The position numbers and the translations under genes are program-made. A stretch of DNA of 64,000 bases from Caulobacter soli (GTDB taxonomy: Bacteria; Pseudomonadota; Alphaproteobacteria; Caulobacterales; Caulobacteraceae), in the NCBI RefSeq assembly GCF_011045195.1, contig NZ_CP049199.1, forward strand, positions 4,819,501 to 4,883,500, given 5' to 3'. Of the stretch, positions 16,541 through 24,532 are shown one piece after another. Position 1 is the stretch's first letter. Every line of letters starts with the position of its first letter. Under the pieces are notes generated by a model that had not been told where the DNA came from, made no database searches, and was given only the letters and a program-made list of their open reading frames with translations.

Positions 16541-16647
16541 TTTGGTCCCCAGAACCCTTTCCCCACATGGACCGTACTCGTATTCCGAGCGGCGTCCATG
16601 AGACAAAACCCCACGTCATGAACATTTCGCACTGGGGTTGGTTCCGA

Positions 16648-16681
16648 TGAAAAAAGGCGCCGCAGAGGTCCGCGACGCCTT
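16648..16681 (-). terminator. Rho-independent terminator after nrdA (bidirectional)
   Basis: A hairpin with arms AGGCGCCGC and GCGACGCCT is flanked by a T-run on both sides. On the minus strand it ends nrdA transcripts with TTTTTTC. On the plus strand it is followed by TTCTTTTTT. It lies 38 bp beyond the nrdA stop. Confidence 0.75.
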
Positions 16682-16718
16682 TCTTTTTTAAGAACTTTTA
16701 AGATTTTCGCAGGTCGCC

Positions 16719-18593
16719 CTACTGGCAGGCCAAGCATTCCTCGTAGTCGGTCTTGGACGGCGCGTCGAAACCGTTGGCCGGACCGGCCACCGCGACGTCG
16801 GAGCCGGCGTAGGCGGCCCGTTGCACCGACTTGGAGCGCAGGTAGTACAGCGACTTCACGCCGCGCTCCCAGGCCTGCCAGTGCAGCATGTGCAGGTCCC
16901 ACTTGTCGACGTCGCCGGGCAGGAAGATGTTCACCGACTGGCTCTGGCAGATTTCCGGCGTGCGGTCGGCGGCCAGTTCGACCACCCAGCGCTGGTCCAG
17001 TTCGAAGGCGGTCTTGTAGACGTCCTTGTCGTCCTGGCTGAGGAAGTCCAGGTGCTGGACCGAACCCTCGTTCTCCAGGATCGAACCCCAGACCGCGTCG
17101 GTGTTCTGGCCCTTCTCCTCGAGCAGCTTCTCCAGGTAGGGGTTCTTCACCGCGAACGAGCCCGACAGGGTCTTGTGGGTGTAGATGTTGGCCGGGATCG
17201 GCTCGATGCCCGCCGAGGTGCCGCCGCAGATGATCGAGATCGAGGCGGTCGGGGCGATGGCCAGCTTGTGCGAGAAGCGCTCCATCGAGCCACGGTCGGC
17301 GGCGTCCGGGCACGGGCCCTTTTCTTCGCCGATGGTGATCGACGCCTTGTCGGCCTCGCGGCGCAGGTGCTTGAACATCCGCATGTTCCAGCTCTTGGCC
17401 AGGGCGCTCTCGAACGGCACGTTCTGGCTCTGCAGGAAGCTGTGGAAGCCCATCAGGCCCAGGCCCACCGAACGCTCGCGCATGGCGGCGTAGGCGGCCG
17501 TGGCGGCCGCGTCAGGAGCGCGGTCGATGAAGTCCTGCAGGACGTTGTCGAGGAAGCGCATGATGTCCTCGATGAACATCGGATGGTCGCGCCACTCCAG
17601 GAAGGTCTCGGCGTTGACCGACGACAGGCAGCAGACGGCCGTGCGGTCGTTGCCCAGGTGGTCGACGCCGGTGTGCAGCATGATCTCGCTGCACAGGTTC
17701 GACTGACGCACCTTCAGGCCCAGGTCCTGCTGGTGCTGGGGCATGGCCCGGTTCACGGTGTCGGAGAAGATCAGATAGGGCTCGCCGGTCTGCAGGCGCA
17801 GCTCCAGGACCTTCTGCCACAGGGCGCGGGCGTCGACTTCGCGCAGGACCTCGTTGGTCTTGGGCGAGCGCAGGCCGAACTTGTGGCCGTCGCGGACCGC
17901 ATGCATGAACTCGTCGGTGATCGAGATGCCGTGGTGCAGGTTCAGGGACTTGCGGTTGAAGTCGCCCGAGGCCTTGCGGATTTCCAGGAACTCTTCGATT
18001 TCCGGGTGGTGGATGTCCAGATAGACGGCCGCCGAACCACGACGCAGCGAGCCTTGGCTGATCGCCAGGGTCAGGCTGTCCATCACGCGGATGAAGGGGA
18101 TGATGCCGCTGGTCTGGCCCTGGCCCTTGACCTTCTCGCCGATCGACCGGACGCCGCCCCAGTAGGTGCCGATGCCGCCGCCGTTGGCCGCCAGCCAGAC
18201 GTTCTCGTTCCAGACGCCCAGGATGCCGTCCAGGCTGTCGCTGACGGCGTTCAGGAAGCAGCTGATCGGCAGGCCGCGCTCGGCGCCGCCGTTGCTCAGC
18301 ACCGGGGTCGACGGCATGAACCACAGCTTGCTCATGTAGTCGTAGACGCGCTGGGCGTGGTCGGCGTCGTCGGCGAAGGCCGTCGACACGCGGGCGAACA
18401 TGTCCTGATAAGACTCGCCCGGCAGCAGGTACCGGTCTTCCAGGGTGGTCTTGCCGAAATCGGTCAGCAGGGCGTCGCGCGAGCGATCGACCTCGACCTT
18501 GCGCACCAGCGCCAGTTTCGGACGTTCAGCGACCCGCATGCCGCCGGTGCGGGCCTGGGGGACAGCCGTCGTCTTCGCCGCTTCACTGCTCAT
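16719..18593 (-). CDS. nrdA: ribonucleotide reductase class I, alpha subunit
   Basis: The catalytic large subunit, reducing ribonucleoside diphosphates with NrdB. There are 624 residues from ATG 18593; a TTG two codons earlier is less likely. Visible hallmarks are PISCFLNAV (active-site Cys), SNLCSEI (Asn, thiyl Cys and Glu), AVCCLSSVN (partner Cys), PTASISIICGGTSAGIEP, LYYLRSKSV (the tyrosine pair of radical transfer) and the C-terminal redox pair CLACQ. The protein starts almost directly at the GKTTLEDRYLLPGESY core, without the roughly 90-residue ATP-cone of E. coli NrdA. This is a shorter subclass in which the overall-activity switch is absent. Upstream boxes imply NrdR control. Confidence 0.94.
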   Translation of the reverse strand: MSSEAAKTTAVPQARTGGMRVAERPKLALVRKVEVDRSRDALLTDFGKTTLEDRYLLPGESYQDMFARVSTAFADDADHAQRVYDYMSKLWFMPSTPVLSNGGAERGLPISCFLNAVSDSLDGILGVWNENVWLAANGGGIGTYWGGVRSIGEKVKGQGQTSGIIPFIRVMDSLTLAISQGSLRRGSAAVYLDIHHPEIEEFLEIRKASGDFNRKSLNLHHGISITDEFMHAVRDGHKFGLRSPKTNEVLREVDARALWQKVLELRLQTGEPYLIFSDTVNRAMPQHQQDLGLKVRQSNLCSEIMLHTGVDHLGNDRTAVCCLSSVNAETFLEWRDHPMFIEDIMRFLDNVLQDFIDRAPDAAATAAYAAMRERSVGLGLMGFHSFLQSQNVPFESALAKSWNMRMFKHLRREADKASITIGEEKGPCPDAADRGSMERFSHKLAIAPTASISIICGGTSAGIEPIPANIYTHKTLSGSFAVKNPYLEKLLEEKGQNTDAVWGSILENEGSVQHLDFLSQDDKDVYKTAFELDQRWVVELAADRTPEICQSQSVNIFLPGDVDKWDLHMLHWQAWERGVKSLYYLRSKSVQRAAYAGSDVAVAGPANGFDAPSKTDYEECLACQ

Positions 18594-18648
18594 GATCAAA
18601 AATCCATAATCAATCAGCGAGTTCCGGAGAAGGGAACGCCCCGTCCAG

Positions 18649-18695
18649 CCGCTACATCTTGTGGCCGAGGAGCCCCCTCAGCCCACATATGGGGC
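18649..18695. promoter_or_regulatory. tandem NrdR-like boxes upstream of nrdA
   Basis: The proximal box CCGCTACATCTTGTGG (18649-18664) matches the nrdB palindrome at 12 of 16 positions. The distal box AGCCCACATATGGGGC (18680-18695) matches at 9 of 16. Their centres are 31 bp apart, identical to the spacing at nrdB. The proximal box lies about 60 bp upstream of the nrdA start. Confidence 0.72.
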
Positions 18696-18980
18696 CACAG
18701 TGGCTAATGACTCGTCAACGACGAGATGCGCCTCCGAAGCGAGTTTTTTCTTAACAAGCTGTGAACGAACGGCGGTCGCCCGGAAGATGCTGCGCATCAT
18801 CAAAGGGTTGCACGGCCAAGACAAACGCCGCTGCGACGCCCTGTCGCGGTCAACAAAGAAGTGATCCGGCGGCGGAGCGGATTCCCGGAAAAGGCGCTTG
18901 CCAATTCGATGCGCCCGGACGGCGGGGTCGAAAGGGACGCCGCGCAAATTTCGACCCTCTGGACCGTCGGAAGACGGCGC

Positions 18981-19013
18981 AAAAGAAAAGGGCCCGGCGT
19001 TTCCGCCGAGCCC
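18981..19013 (-). terminator. Rho-independent terminator of the OmpA gene
   Basis: On the minus strand, GGGCTCGGCG pairs with CGCCGGGCCC around a GAAA loop and is followed by TTTTCTTTT. It begins about 25 bp after the ompA stop codon. Confidence 0.82.
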
Positions 19014-19037
19014 TCAACTTCAGTCGTGATCGCGATC

Positions 19038-20240
19038 TTAGAAGTTGATCGAGATCGTGGAACGGCGGTTCAGCGGTTCCTTCACACCATCGCCGGTGGC
19101 GACGGCGGGGGCGCTTTCGCCCTTCCAGTCAACGGCCAGGGTGTCGGCGGCGACACCGGCGCCGACCAGGGCGTCAGCCACGGCCTTCGCACGACGCTCC
19201 GAGAGCTTGGCGTTGTACTTCGGCGAACCCGAGGTGTCGGTGTGACCGACGACCACCAGCTTGGTGGCGTGACCCGAGGTCGCGTAGTTCGCGGCTTCCG
19301 AAACCACCGACTGGGCTTCCGGCGTCAGGACGTACTGATCGAACGGGAAGTAGACGATGAACTCGCGAGCCTCATACGCCGGCGGAGGCGGCGGGGGAGG
19401 CGGCGGGGGCGGAGGCGGCGGGGGCGGAGGAGGCGGCGGCGGCGGCGGCGGGGGAGGCGGCGGCGGCGAAGCGAAGGAGTAACGCAGACCCACGGTCAGC
19501 GATTGGTCCTTGTACTGGCCTTCGAAGGCGCCCGGCTGGATCGCGTGCGACCCCGTCGACTGCCAACCCGTATCGTCCGTGGCGAACCAGCGGTAGGTCA
19601 CGTCGACCTTCAGCTTGTCGGTCGCCTTGATCGAGGCGCCGGCGATGACTTGCCAAGCGACCGACAGATCGTCGTCGTCAACAGACAGGTTCTGGATGGC
19701 GGGGTTCGCGGCGGTGATCGCGTTCGGAACGCCGCTGAATTGACCCAGGGTGGTGATGTCGAGGCGGTTCACGCCCAGGCCGGCGCCCAGATAGGGGTTG
19801 ATCCACGAGTCCGGCGCGAAATCGTACAGGACGTTGACCATCAGCGACCAGGAATCGATCGAGCCCGACGGGCTGCCGCAGGTCTGCGAGGCGAGGGTGC
19901 GGGTGACGCCCGGGGTGCAGAGACCGAGCGGCTGCTTGCGCACGGCGCTGCCGCGAACGCTGGTCAGGTCGCCGGGGCGGTAGCCGCCTTCGACTTCAGC
20001 GCGCCAGTTCGGGTTGAACTGGTAGCCCAGGCGGACGAAGCCGGCCCAGTCATTGTCCGTCGACCAGGTCCAGTGCGCGTGACCACCGTCCGGCAGGTTC
20101 AGGTCGGATTCGGTGGAGATGCCCTCGGGCCAGTGATAGCCGAGGTCGACCGCGCCGTACCAGCCGGTCTCTTGGGCCGAAGCGGCGCCAGCGGCGAACA
20201 CCGCGGCTAGAGCCACTCCCGCCAGGAGTTGGAGTTTCAT
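19038..20240 (-). CDS. OmpA-family outer-membrane protein with polyproline linker
   Basis: A 400-residue outer-membrane protein anchoring the envelope to peptidoglycan. A signal peptide (1-22, ending GAASA) precedes an eight-stranded OmpA-type barrel (about 23-258) that starts ETGWYGAVDLGYHW. A run of 29 uninterrupted prolines follows (19380-19466). The C-terminal OmpA domain has YFPFDQYVLTPEAQ, VVVGHTDTSGSPKYN and LSERRAKAV, the diaminopimelate-binding region. The linker is far longer than in E. coli OmpA. Caulobacter crescentus OmpA2 is described as having a Pro-rich linker and this may be its orthologue, but that was not tested. Translation of the proline run should need EF-P. Confidence 0.9.
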   Translation of the reverse strand: MKLQLLAGVALAAVFAAGAASAQETGWYGAVDLGYHWPEGISTESDLNLPDGGHAHWTWSTDNDWAGFVRLGYQFNPNWRAEVEGGYRPGDLTSVRGSAVRKQPLGLCTPGVTRTLASQTCGSPSGSIDSWSLMVNVLYDFAPDSWINPYLGAGLGVNRLDITTLGQFSGVPNAITAANPAIQNLSVDDDDLSVAWQVIAGASIKATDKLKVDVTYRWFATDDTGWQSTGSHAIQPGAFEGQYKDQSLTVGLRYSFASPPPPPPPPPPPPPPPPPPPPPPPPPPPPPAYEAREFIVYFPFDQYVLTPEAQSVVSEAANYATSGHATKLVVVGHTDTSGSPKYNAKLSERRAKAVADALVGAGVAADTLAVDWKGESAPAVATGDGVKEPLNRRSTISINF

Positions 20241-20568
20241 ATCAAGAGCCCTCTATTGCCCTGCACCGGCCGAAACCGACCGAGCATTGTTATACCAAGG
20301 CGCACGATCCGCGAAAGTGTCAGCTGAGCAACACTCGTCAGGTTTCGGCGTCCCCACAAGGAAGACGACGCGAACACCAGACCGCCCCCACAGAATCAAC
20401 TTCCGAGCGCATCGACTGACTATTCCGGATAAAGCGCCAGCATAGTACCGGTTCGCACGTGAATCCGCACAGCGCAAGGCCTTGAGCGCGTTTTGAGTCG
20501 GGTTGATGCGTAAAAATGTCACACCCGGGCACGAACTTCACTGTAGCGCGCAAAGGGCGCCGGCTACC
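20241..20568. other. ompA upstream region, no gene
   Basis: 328 bp between the OmpA start and the ABC permease stop. The likely ompA promoter is at 20289-20316. A 5' leader of about 45 nt would precede the ATG, with GAGGGC as a weak ribosome-binding site. I see no conserved gene or RNA in the remainder. Confidence 0.5.
20289..20316 (-). promoter_or_regulatory. candidate sigma-70-type promoter of ompA
   Basis: On the minus strand TTTCGC (20316-20311) and TATAAC (20294-20289) are separated by 16 bp, about 50 bp upstream of the ompA ATG. The -10 is good and the -35 is weak but of the kind seen in alphaproteobacteria. Confidence 0.4.
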
Positions 20569-21717
20569 TCAGTCCAGGGTCCGTCGGTAACGCGACATAG
20601 CGGCGGCGGCGATCACCACGACAAATACCGCCAGGGCCGCAAGACTTGTCCACAGGTCCTGAACACCCAATCCTTTAAGTAAAGAGCCGCGCACGACGCG
20701 CAGGAAATGGGTCACCGGAATCGCGCTGCCCAGGGCCTGGGCCCAGGTGGGCATGCCCCGAAACGGGAACATGAAGCCCGACAGCAGGATCGACGGCAAA
20801 ATGTAAAAGAATGACATCTGCACGGCCTGCAGCTGGTTGCGGGCCACGGTCGAGATCAGGAAGCCCAGCGACAGCGATCCCAGGATGAACAGCACCACGC
20901 CCAGACTCAGGGCGTCCCAGCCGCCCGCCATCGGCACCGAGAACAGCACGCGCGCCAGCACCAGGATGACCACGGTCTGGATCAGGCCGACCACCACATA
21001 GGGCGACAGCTTGCCGATCATCACCTCGATCGGCTTGGCCGGCGTGGCCAGCAGGCTTTCCATGGTGCCGCGCTCGTACTCGCGGGTCATGCCCAGCGAG
21101 GTCATCATCACCAAGGTCAGGGACAGCACCACGCCCAGCAGGCCGGGCACGATGTTGTAGGCGGTGATGGCTTCGGGATTGTAGCGGCGGTGGATCACCA
21201 CCTCGAATGGGTCCTTGTCGACCTGAGCAACGGCCCCGACCAGGTCGCGCGACAGCGCCGTGCGCGGAAGATTGGCCAGGGCCGCAATGGCCCCGCCGGT
21301 GGCGGCCGGATCGGAGGCGTCGGCCTCGACCAGGATCTGCGCGTCGTCGCCGCGCACCACCCGCCGCGTGAAGTCCGACGGGATGGTCAGGGCGAACTGC
21401 ACCTCGCCCCGGGCGATGGCGCGGTCCAGCTCCTCGGGCGAGGCGGCCTCGTGGACGATCTTGAAATAGCCGTTGTGGGCCAGGGCCGACAGAGCCGAGC
21501 GCGCCATCGGCCCGTGGTCCTGCACCAGCACCGCCGTGGGCAGGTCGCGCGGGTCGCTGTTGATGGCGTAGCCGAACAGCAGCAGCTGCACGATCGGCAT
21601 GACCAGGATCATCGCATAGGTCAGCCGGTCGCGGGTGAGCTGGATGAACTCCTTGGTCAGCACCGCCAGGATGCGGTTCAGCGACAGGCCGCGATCCGGG
21701 GACGGAACACCGCTCAC
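20569..21717 (-). CDS. ABC transporter permease (ABC-2 type, YhhJ/YbhR-like)
   Basis: The membrane subunit of an export ABC system, 382 residues. One N-terminal helix (about 26-46, TYAMILVMPIVQLLLFGYAI) is followed by a periplasmic domain of about 125 residues. Five further helices form the C-terminal ABC2_membrane_3 domain. REYERGTMESLLATPAKPIE is the typical cytoplasmic coupling segment. The GTG start at 21717 overlaps the ATPase stop by 4 nt, showing translational coupling. It is the last gene of tetR-hlyD-ATPase-permease. The E. coli ybhGFSR operon has the same plan but two permeases; here one permease would have to homodimerise. Confidence 0.88.
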   Translation of the reverse strand: MSGVPSPDRGLSLNRILAVLTKEFIQLTRDRLTYAMILVMPIVQLLLFGYAINSDPRDLPTAVLVQDHGPMARSALSALAHNGYFKIVHEAASPEELDRAIARGEVQFALTIPSDFTRRVVRGDDAQILVEADASDPAATGGAIAALANLPRTALSRDLVGAVAQVDKDPFEVVIHRRYNPEAITAYNIVPGLLGVVLSLTLVMMTSLGMTREYERGTMESLLATPAKPIEVMIGKLSPYVVVGLIQTVVILVLARVLFSVPMAGGWDALSLGVVLFILGSLSLGFLISTVARNQLQAVQMSFFYILPSILLSGFMFPFRGMPTWAQALGSAIPVTHFLRVVRGSLLKGLGVQDLWTSLAALAVFVVVIAAAAMSRYRRTLD

Positions 21718-22682
21718 TGGAAATTATCCCGCGACGTCGCCATCAGGCGGATGAACACGTCTTCCAGGGTGGGCGACACCTCGGTCCAGACCAGCGGCGG
21801 CTTGCGCCAGGGCGCGATGGCGGCCTCCAGCGCGGCGCGGTCCTGGCCGCTGACGTGCAGGGCGGCCCCGAACGGCGCGGCCATGGCCACGCCCGGCGCC
21901 TTGGCCAGCTCCCGACCCAGGCGGTCGGCGCCCGGCCCCTCGGCGCGGAAGGTGATCAGGCCCGACTGGCCGATCACCTCGTCCAGCGTGCCGCGCGCCA
22001 TCAGCTTGCCGTAGGCGATGTAGGCGATGTCGTGGCACCGCTCGGCCTCGTCCATGTAGTGGGTCGAGACCATCACGGTCAGGCCCTCGGCCGACAGGGC
22101 GTGGATCTCGTCCCAGAACTCGCGCCGCGCCTGGGGATCGACCCCGGCGGTGGGCTCGTCCAGCAGCAGCAGGCGCGGTTCGTGCAGCACGCAGGACGCC
22201 AGGGCCAGACGCTGCTTCCAGCCGCCCGACAGGCTGCCGGCCAGTTGCTTCTTGCGATTGGCCAGGCCCAGGCGCTCCAGCGCCTCGTCCACCCGCGCCC
22301 GCCGCCGGTCCAGGCCGTAGATCCGGGCGGTGAAGTCCAGATTCTCGCGGATCGACAGGTCCTCGTAGAGCGAGAACTTCTGGGTCATGTAGCCGGTCTG
22401 GCGCTTGATCTCCTCGGCGTGACGCCGGAAGTCCAGGCCCAGCACCTCGCCCTCGCCGGCGTCGGGGATCAGCAGGCCGCACAGCATGCGCAGGGTGGTG
22501 GTCTTGCCCGAGCCGTTGGGACCCAGGAAGCCGGTGATCTTGCCCGCGCCGACCTGGATGGTCAGGTCCTGGACCACGTGCTTGTCGCCGTACGACTTGT
22601 CCAGGCCGCGCACGTCGACGGCCAGGTCGCCGCCGGGCTCCCCAACGGGCGTGGAGACCGGCTTGGCGGCCGCCGCGCTCAT
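21714..22682 (-). CDS. ABC transporter ATP-binding protein (export, YbhF-like)
   Basis: The 322-residue ATPase of the efflux complex. Walker A is GPNGSGKTTT near residue 55, the signature LSGGWKQRLALA near 155, and Walker B LLLLDEPTAGVD just after, followed by VSTHYMDEAERCHDIAYI with the switch His. After residue 230 comes a C-terminal extension common to drug and polysaccharide exporters. It has only one nucleotide-binding domain, whereas E. coli YbhF has two. It overlaps hlyD upstream and the permease downstream by 4 nt each. Confidence 0.92.
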   Translation of the reverse strand: MSAAAAKPVSTPVGEPGGDLAVDVRGLDKSYGDKHVVQDLTIQVGAGKITGFLGPNGSGKTTTLRMLCGLLIPDAGEGEVLGLDFRRHAEEIKRQTGYMTQKFSLYEDLSIRENLDFTARIYGLDRRRARVDEALERLGLANRKKQLAGSLSGGWKQRLALASCVLHEPRLLLLDEPTAGVDPQARREFWDEIHALSAEGLTVMVSTHYMDEAERCHDIAYIAYGKLMARGTLDEVIGQSGLITFRAEGPGADRLGRELAKAPGVAMAAPFGAALHVSGQDRAALEAAIAPWRKPPLVWTEVSPTLEDVFIRLMATSRDNFQ

Positions 22683-23665
22683 TTGGCCGGTCCCCGCAGC
22701 GGAACCACGTCGATCGGCAGGCCGGGCGGCAGGTCGGCCGGATGGTCCGGCAGGGCCTCGACCAAGAACACCAGCCGGTCGCGGGCGTCGCGGCTGTAGA
22801 TCACCGGCGGTGTGAACTCGGCCCGGGGACTGACGAAATTGATCCGGGCGCCGAGACCGCCCTTGCAGCCGTCACATTCGAAGGCGATCCGCGCTCCCGG
22901 CTGATACAGCGAGACCTCGGCCTGAGGCACGTAGAAGCGCACCCGCACCCGGCCGTCGGCCAGCAAGGCCACCACCGGCTGGTTGGCCGCCGCCCATTCG
23001 CCGGGCTGGTAGAAGACGTCCTGCACCCGCGCCGCCGTCGGGGCCTTGGGGCTGATCTGGTCCAGCCGATCCTGGGCGGCCGCCAGTTGGTCGCGGGCCG
23101 CGGCGGCCTGGCTCTCGGCGGCGCGGATCGCGTCGGGTCGCGCGCCCAGCGTGCCGACCCGGCGTTGCTGCTCCACCGTGCGGACATTGGCCTGGGCGGT
23201 CTTCAGCGCGGCCTTGGCCTGGTCCAGGCGAGCGGGGGCGTAGATGCCCTTGGCCGCCAGCGGCGCGATGCGGTTGTAGTCGGCCTGGGCCTCGGCGAGA
23301 GCGGCGGCGGCTGCGGCGCGCTGGGCGTCGTAGACCGCCAGTTCGTCCGGCCGCTGGCCCTTGGCGGCGTCCTGCGCCTGCGATGCGGCGGCGGCGGCCT
23401 GGGACGCGGCCTGATCGCGGGCGGCCACCAGCTGGGCGGCGTCCAGGGCGAACAGCGGCTGGCCGGCCACCACCCGCTGGCCGCGCTGCACCGACACCGT
23501 GCTGACCGGCCCGGCCGTCGAGGCGGCCACATACAGCGTCTCGCCCTCGACATAGCCCGACAGTCGCCGGGGATGGGCCGCGCCAGGTCCCCAGATCCGC
23601 CAGGCGGCGAACCCGACCAGGCCGACGGCCGCGACGGCCAGGACGATGCGAACCTGAGGCTTCAT
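22679..23665 (-). CDS. HlyD-family periplasmic adaptor (YbhG-like)
   Basis: The membrane-fusion subunit linking the ABC pump to an outer-membrane channel. 328 residues from ATG 23665, whose ATGA overlaps the tetR stop. An N-terminal anchor (VRIVLAVAAVGLVGFAAWRI) is followed by a split lipoyl/barrel-sandwich domain. The segments VAASTAGPVSTVSVQRGQRV and RVQDVFYQPGEWAAANQPVV flank a long Ala/Gln-rich coiled coil (about 75-195). The C-terminal beta-barrel includes VRVRFYVPQAEVSLYQPG. The outer-membrane partner is not encoded nearby, as in ybhGFSR, so TolC is the likely partner. Confidence 0.88.
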   Translation of the reverse strand: MKPQVRIVLAVAAVGLVGFAAWRIWGPGAAHPRRLSGYVEGETLYVAASTAGPVSTVSVQRGQRVVAGQPLFALDAAQLVAARDQAASQAAAAASQAQDAAKGQRPDELAVYDAQRAAAAAALAEAQADYNRIAPLAAKGIYAPARLDQAKAALKTAQANVRTVEQQRRVGTLGARPDAIRAAESQAAAARDQLAAAQDRLDQISPKAPTAARVQDVFYQPGEWAAANQPVVALLADGRVRVRFYVPQAEVSLYQPGARIAFECDGCKGGLGARINFVSPRAEFTPPVIYSRDARDRLVFLVEALPDHPADLPPGLPIDVVPLRGPAK

Positions 23666-24306
23666 GCGGCCCCCTCCCCGGTTTCGACCAGCATGCCGTG
23701 CAGCACCACCTCGGCGTGCTGGGCCAGCAGCGCCTTCAGGTCGACCGGCTCGGCCCCGATCGGCGCGAACACCTCGCGCCACAAGACACCCAGCAGCAAA
23801 GGCCCGGCCAGGCTGAACACATAGAGCCGGGGATCGCCGGGCCGCACCTCGCCGCGCGCCTGGGCGGCGGCCACCGCCCCGCCCACCGCGTCCAGCATCT
23901 TCAGGATGACGTCCTCGTGCCAGACCTTGGCCAGCTCCGGGAAATTGCGCGACTCGCCAATGACCATCTTGGCCACCGCCCCCAGCCGCCCCTCGGTCAT
24001 GACCTCGGCGATGCGGGCGAAGACCAGGCGGATCAGCTCGCCGAACGGCAGCTGGCTCTGGCTTACGAAACCGGCCACCGCCGCCAGGTTCGGGGCGATC
24101 GTCTCGCGAACCACCGCCCGGAACAGGTCCTGCTTGGTCTCGAAATAGAGATAGAGCGCGCCCTTCGACACCCCGGCCCGGGCGGCGATGTCGTCCAGCC
24201 GCGCGGCCGCGAAGCCCTTCTCGGAAAATACGATCAAGGCCGCCGCGATGATCTCGCCAGGGCGGGCCTCGCTGCGTCGTCGCCACTTGGGTTGACCGGG
24301 CTGCAT
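23662..24306 (-). CDS. TetR-family repressor of the ABC efflux operon
   Basis: A 214-residue regulator and first gene of the four-gene operon. The N-terminal helix-turn-helix (about residues 18-64) reads IIAAALIVFSEKGFAAARLD then AARAGVSKGALYLYFETKQD, the canonical TetR pattern. The C-terminal ligand domain resembles the CecR/YbiH group that controls ybhGFSR in E. coli. A palindrome ending 11 bp upstream of its ATG (24317-24342) is the likely operator, so the gene should repress its own operon. The inducer is unknown; drug or cation export is a reasonable guess. Confidence 0.88.
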   Translation of the reverse strand: MQPGQPKWRRRSEARPGEIIAAALIVFSEKGFAAARLDDIAARAGVSKGALYLYFETKQDLFRAVVRETIAPNLAAVAGFVSQSQLPFGELIRLVFARIAEVMTEGRLGAVAKMVIGESRNFPELAKVWHEDVILKMLDAVGGAVAAAQARGEVRPGDPRLYVFSLAGPLLLGVLWREVFAPIGAEPVDLKALLAQHAEVVLHGMLVETGEGAA

Positions 24307-24316
24307 GGGTGCTCAA

Positions 24317-24342
24317 TATATAACTGACGAGTTAGTTATATA
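24317..24342. promoter_or_regulatory. TetR operator
   Basis: TATATAACT (24317-24325) and AGTTATATA (24334-24342) are perfect inverted arms separated by 8 bp, GACGAGTT, which partly extends the dyad. It sits 10 bp upstream of the tetR start, where a repressor would block the promoter. It is strikingly AT-rich in this GC-rich sequence. Confidence 0.75.
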
Positions 24343-24356
24343 CAAAAGCAGCCAAT

Positions 24357-24532
24357 CTTCAACCCTCTCCCAGGGGGAGAGGGAGGGACCCGCCGCGCAG
24401 CGGTGGGAGGGTGAGGGAGTAAAGCGTCAGACGGCGTGCCGGCAGGGTGTTCGTGTGAAATCGGCGAGAGCGTAACCCCTCACCCTCCCACGACTTCGTC
24501 GCGGGCCCCTCCCTCTCCCGCTGGGAGAGGGT
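24357..24532. repeat. E2: gene-less inverted repeat related to the DUF559 element
   Basis: Same unit as E1 in the opposite orientation. Arms are 24361-24418 and 24477-24532, with an intervening segment of about 58 nt that aligns with the reverse complement of the E1 centre at about 75%, including the GGCGTGCCGGCAGGG hairpin. It fills the gap between tetR and the antiporter gene, whose stop codon lies at the right end of the repeat. Confidence 0.8.

Larger units (their letters stand above)
18594..19037. other. nrdA upstream region and ompA terminator, otherwise no gene
   Basis: The part nearest nrdA holds the paired NrdR-like boxes (18649-18695). The middle (18700-18980) contains no supportable gene: the only open frames are short and antisense to each other. 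The end nearest ompA holds its terminator. The long distance upstream of nrdA leaves room for further control sites, but none was recognised. Confidence 0.5.

Noticed and set aside
18620..18640. GTTC...GAAC near nrdA as a LexA (SOS) site
   Set aside because: The alphaproteobacterial LexA site is a direct GTTC-N7-GTTC repeat. This one is inverted with a different spacing.
19380..19466. Microsatellite or sequencing artefact of G/C triplets
   Set aside because: It is in frame, uses mixed proline codons and joins two well-matched domains of OmpA, so it is a real linker.
22679..24316. A single long minus-strand frame covering both the adaptor and the TetR gene
   Set aside because: The first 217 codons are out of frame with a convincing TetR protein. 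The adaptor has its own ATG at 23665 with an ATGA overlap.
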